A DNA stretch of 7,250 nucleotides from an uncultured Rhodobacter sp. (GTDB taxonomy: Bacteria; Pseudomonadota; Alphaproteobacteria; Rhodobacterales; Rhodobacteraceae), in NCBI GenBank assembly GCA_937901435.1, contig CALGTJ010000747.1, forward strand, positions 1 to 7,250, read 5' to 3'. Positions 6,163 through 7,250 of this stretch are shown one piece after another. Position 1 is the first letter of the stretch. Each line of letters starts with the position of its first letter. Both the position numbers and the translations under genes were made by a program. The notes under the pieces were generated by a model. It was given only the letters and a program-made list of their open reading frames with translations. It was not told the DNA's origin and did not search any database.

Positions 6163-6402
6163 TTACAGGATTTCGATCTCGTAGCGTTCGATCACGGTGT
6201 TGGCCAACAGCTTTTCGCACATGGCGGTGACGGTGGCGCGTGCGGCGTCTGCATCGCTTTCGCTGAGGTCCAGATCAATGACCTTGCCCTGACGGACGGC
6301 CTCGACCCCGTCAAAGCCAAGCGTGCCCAGAGAATGGCGGACGGCCTCGCCCTGCGGGTCGAGAACTCCGGTCTTCAGCATCACATGAACCCGTGCCTTC
6401 AT
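6163..6402 (-). CDS. purS: Phosphoribosylformylglycinamidine synthase subunit PurS
   Basis: PurS is the small subunit that bridges PurQ and PurL in the three-part FGAM synthetase and helps channel ammonia. The 79-residue protein matches the family in length and pattern: MKARVHVMLKTGVLDPQGEAV at the start, then HSLGTLGFDGVEAVRQGK and a DLDL strand, and the C-terminal NTVIERYEIEIL. The start at 6402 is chosen because the family begins with MKARV; the frame extends upstream to 6576 but that part is not PurS-like and crosses a terminator. AGGG lies 8 bp before the ATG as a ribosome binding site. It is the first gene after the terminator at 6482-6509, so a promoter should lie within about 6403-6481, but I find no convincing -35/-10 pair. 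A hairpin (GCCCG/CGGGC, 6438-6461) lies in that leader. Confidence 0.95.
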   Translation of the reverse strand: MKARVHVMLKTGVLDPQGEAVRHSLGTLGFDGVEAVRQGKVIDLDLSESDADAARATVTAMCEKLLANTVIERYEIEIL

Positions 6403-6437
6403 TTCCTGCGCCCTTTCGATGTGTGTCTTTAGAGAAT

Positions 6438-6461
6438 GCCCGCGACGAACCGTATTCGGGC
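6438..6461 (-). other. Hairpin in the purS leader
   Basis: GCCCG (6438-6442) pairs with CGGGC (6457-6461) on either side of a 14-base interior that can add a 3-bp ACG/CGT stem. It lies 36 bp upstream of the purS ATG. It has no U-tract and does not match any purine riboswitch I recognise. It may be a leader structure or chance. Confidence 0.2.
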
Positions 6462-6481
6462 AGGAAATGCAAGCGCGAAAT

Positions 6482-6509
6482 AGCAAAGGACCGGCCAGAT
6501 GGCCGGTCC
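6482..6509 (-). terminator. Strong intrinsic terminator of the beta-helix gene
   Basis: GGACCGGCC (6488-6496) and GGCCGGTCC (6501-6509) form a perfect 9-bp GC-rich stem with a 4-base loop. On the minus strand the stem is followed by TTTGCTATTT. It begins 29 bp after the stop codon of the beta-helix gene. It separates that gene from the purS transcription unit. Confidence 0.85.
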
Positions 6510-6538
6510 CGTCAGAGCAAAGACTTGCAGTCTGTGCC

Positions 6539-7250
6539 CTATTCCTTGTTGCCACGACGCACAACACGACCTGCATCGCTGTCGATCAGGAACGCTGCCT
6601 GACCATTGCCCCGCATATCGTTGTTCTCAAAGCGCCCGCGTCCGCCTTCGTGGATCCAGGCCGCCTGATAGACATTGCCGGTGATCGTGTTGCCGCGCAC
6701 GGTTGGATTTGCGCCCCCCTTGATCTCGAACCCGGCATAGGCATTGCCGCTGATGGTGTTGCCCTCCAGCAGGCCACGCCCGTTGTCATGGACAAACACG
6801 CCGCCCTCGCCATTGTCGCGGATCACGTTGCGGCGCAGGGTCGGGTTGGCCCCGCTTTTGATTTCGACGCCGGACAGCTTGTTGCCAGAGATCGTGTTAT
6901 CCTCCAGCACCCCGGCGGCGTTGGTGTTAAAGAACACGCCACCCTCATTATTGTTGAAAATCTCGTTGTTGCGCACAAACGGGTTGCCGCCTAGCTTGAT
7001 TTCCAAACCGGCAAGCGCGTTTTCAAAGACCCGGTTGTTTTCGATCACGCCGGTGCCGTTCTGCTGCACAAAGATACCGCTGGCCTTGTTGTTGCGGAAA
7101 TCATTGTCGGTGACCACGGGATTTGCACCATCCTTGATCTCGATCCCGGCCAGACCATTTTCGTAAAACTGGTTTTTCTCAAGGATCCCGAGACCGTTGG
7201 TGTTCACGAAGACACCGGATTCATTGTTGTTGCGGAACAGGTTGTTGCGG
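6539..7250 (-). CDS. Right-handed parallel beta-helix repeat protein, C-terminal part, cut by the right edge
   Basis: The reading frame is open to the window edge, so the N-terminus and any signal peptide are missing; a GTG at 7207 is internal to a repeat and is not the start. The 236 visible residues are ten consecutive 23-residue coils without any insertion, then RGNKE and a TAG stop. Two coil types alternate strictly. Type A has the form NNxxxxNxxSGVFVxxNGxG plus a hydrophobic residue, a variable residue and E; type B has xNxxxxNxLAGxEIKxGANP ending in VR. Asn ladders and small-hydrophobic-hydrophobic strands are the hallmark of Beta_helix/PbH1 (NosD-like, CASH) folds. The repeat resembles, from memory, that of eukaryotic FBXO11 (GRGLLE, NPTLRR). 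The last two coils are degenerate (WIHEGGRG, FLIDSDAG), as expected of a C-terminal cap. I see no catalytic residues, so a binding or structural role is as likely as carbohydrate processing. Confidence 0.85.
   Translation of the reverse strand, partial: RNNLFRNNNESGVFVNTNGLGILEKNQFYENGLAGIEIKDGANPVVTDNDFRNNKASGIFVQQNGTGVIENNRVFENALAGLEIKLGGNPFVRNNEIFNNNEGGVFFNTNAAGVLEDNTISGNKLSGVEIKSGANPTLRRNVIRDNGEGGVFVHDNGRGLLEGNTISGNAYAGFEIKGGANPTVRGNTITGNVYQAAWIHEGGRGRFENNDMRGNGQAAFLIDSDAGRVVRRGNKE
6557..7246 (-). repeat. Ten coding tandem repeats of 69 bp (138-bp two-coil period)
   Basis: The ten 23-codon units of the beta-helix protein lie back to back. DNA identity is visible between alternate units, for example TTGATTTC or TTGATCTCG at the EIK strand of type B units and CCTCCAGCA or CCCTCCAGC at the LE(D/G)NT junctions on the plus strand. 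The period at DNA level is therefore 138 bp, suggesting expansion by duplication of coil pairs. The array starts before the window edge. Confidence 0.85.

Noticed and set aside
6158..6220. A 21-residue N-terminal extension of the alcohol dehydrogenase
   Set aside because: It overlaps the purS end, is Arg-rich, and the family starts at MKAAVL, which has an ATG 5 bp after the purS stop.
6403..6576. An N-terminal extension of purS
   Set aside because: It would include the intrinsic terminator and leader hairpin, and PurS proteins begin at MKARV with about 80 residues.
6557..7246. Regularly spaced repeats as a possible CRISPR array
   Set aside because: The repeats are imperfect, have no unrelated spacers, and keep a 23-codon open frame with a beta-helix consensus.

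Overview
The window looks like chromosomal DNA of an alphaproteobacterium, most likely of the Rhodobacteraceae (Roseobacter group). The evidence is an RNase E whose S1 domain is interrupted by a long charged insertion, PurS and PurQ as separate FGAM synthetase subunits, a DctB/DctD pair, and GC-rich coding sequence. This placement rests on recognising the proteins, not on a search. Every gene I can support lies on the minus strand, so transcription runs from high to low coordinates.

In order of transcription: (1) 7250-6539 is the C-terminal part of a right-handed parallel beta-helix protein built of exactly ten 23-residue coils of two alternating types. It is followed by a strong intrinsic terminator at 6482-6509. 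(2) 6402-4403 is a purine block: purS, a zinc-dependent alcohol dehydrogenase placed between the two purine genes, and purQ. Gaps are 5 and 30 bp. The 30-bp gap holds a perfect 17-bp tandem duplication that includes the dehydrogenase stop codon. (3) 4347-1247 is a two-component pair, a DctB-like membrane histidine kinase and a DctD-like NtrC-family regulator, whose reading frames overlap or nearly touch. No dicarboxylate transporter gene is in the window. (4) 1246-653 is a gene-free stretch of about 594 bp, probably holding the end of the dct transcript and the promoter and long leader of rne. (5) 652-1 is the N-terminal third or less of RNase E, running off the left edge.

Functionally, PurS and PurQ are two of the three parts of FGAM synthetase in purine synthesis; PurL must lie elsewhere. 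The dehydrogenase has all its zinc ligands and a NAD-type Rossmann fold, but its substrate is unknown. The main anomaly is the DctD-like regulator. It has lost the GAFTGA loop and the loop before sensor I, the two surfaces with which this family grips sigma-54, and its Walker B acidic pair reads ED instead of DE. It keeps an intact receiver, Walker A, arginine finger and Fis-type DNA-binding domain. It therefore probably works without sigma-54. The sensor domain of its kinase also departs from the usual DctB ligand motif. I see no RNA genes, CRISPR arrays, insertion sequences or integration sites.
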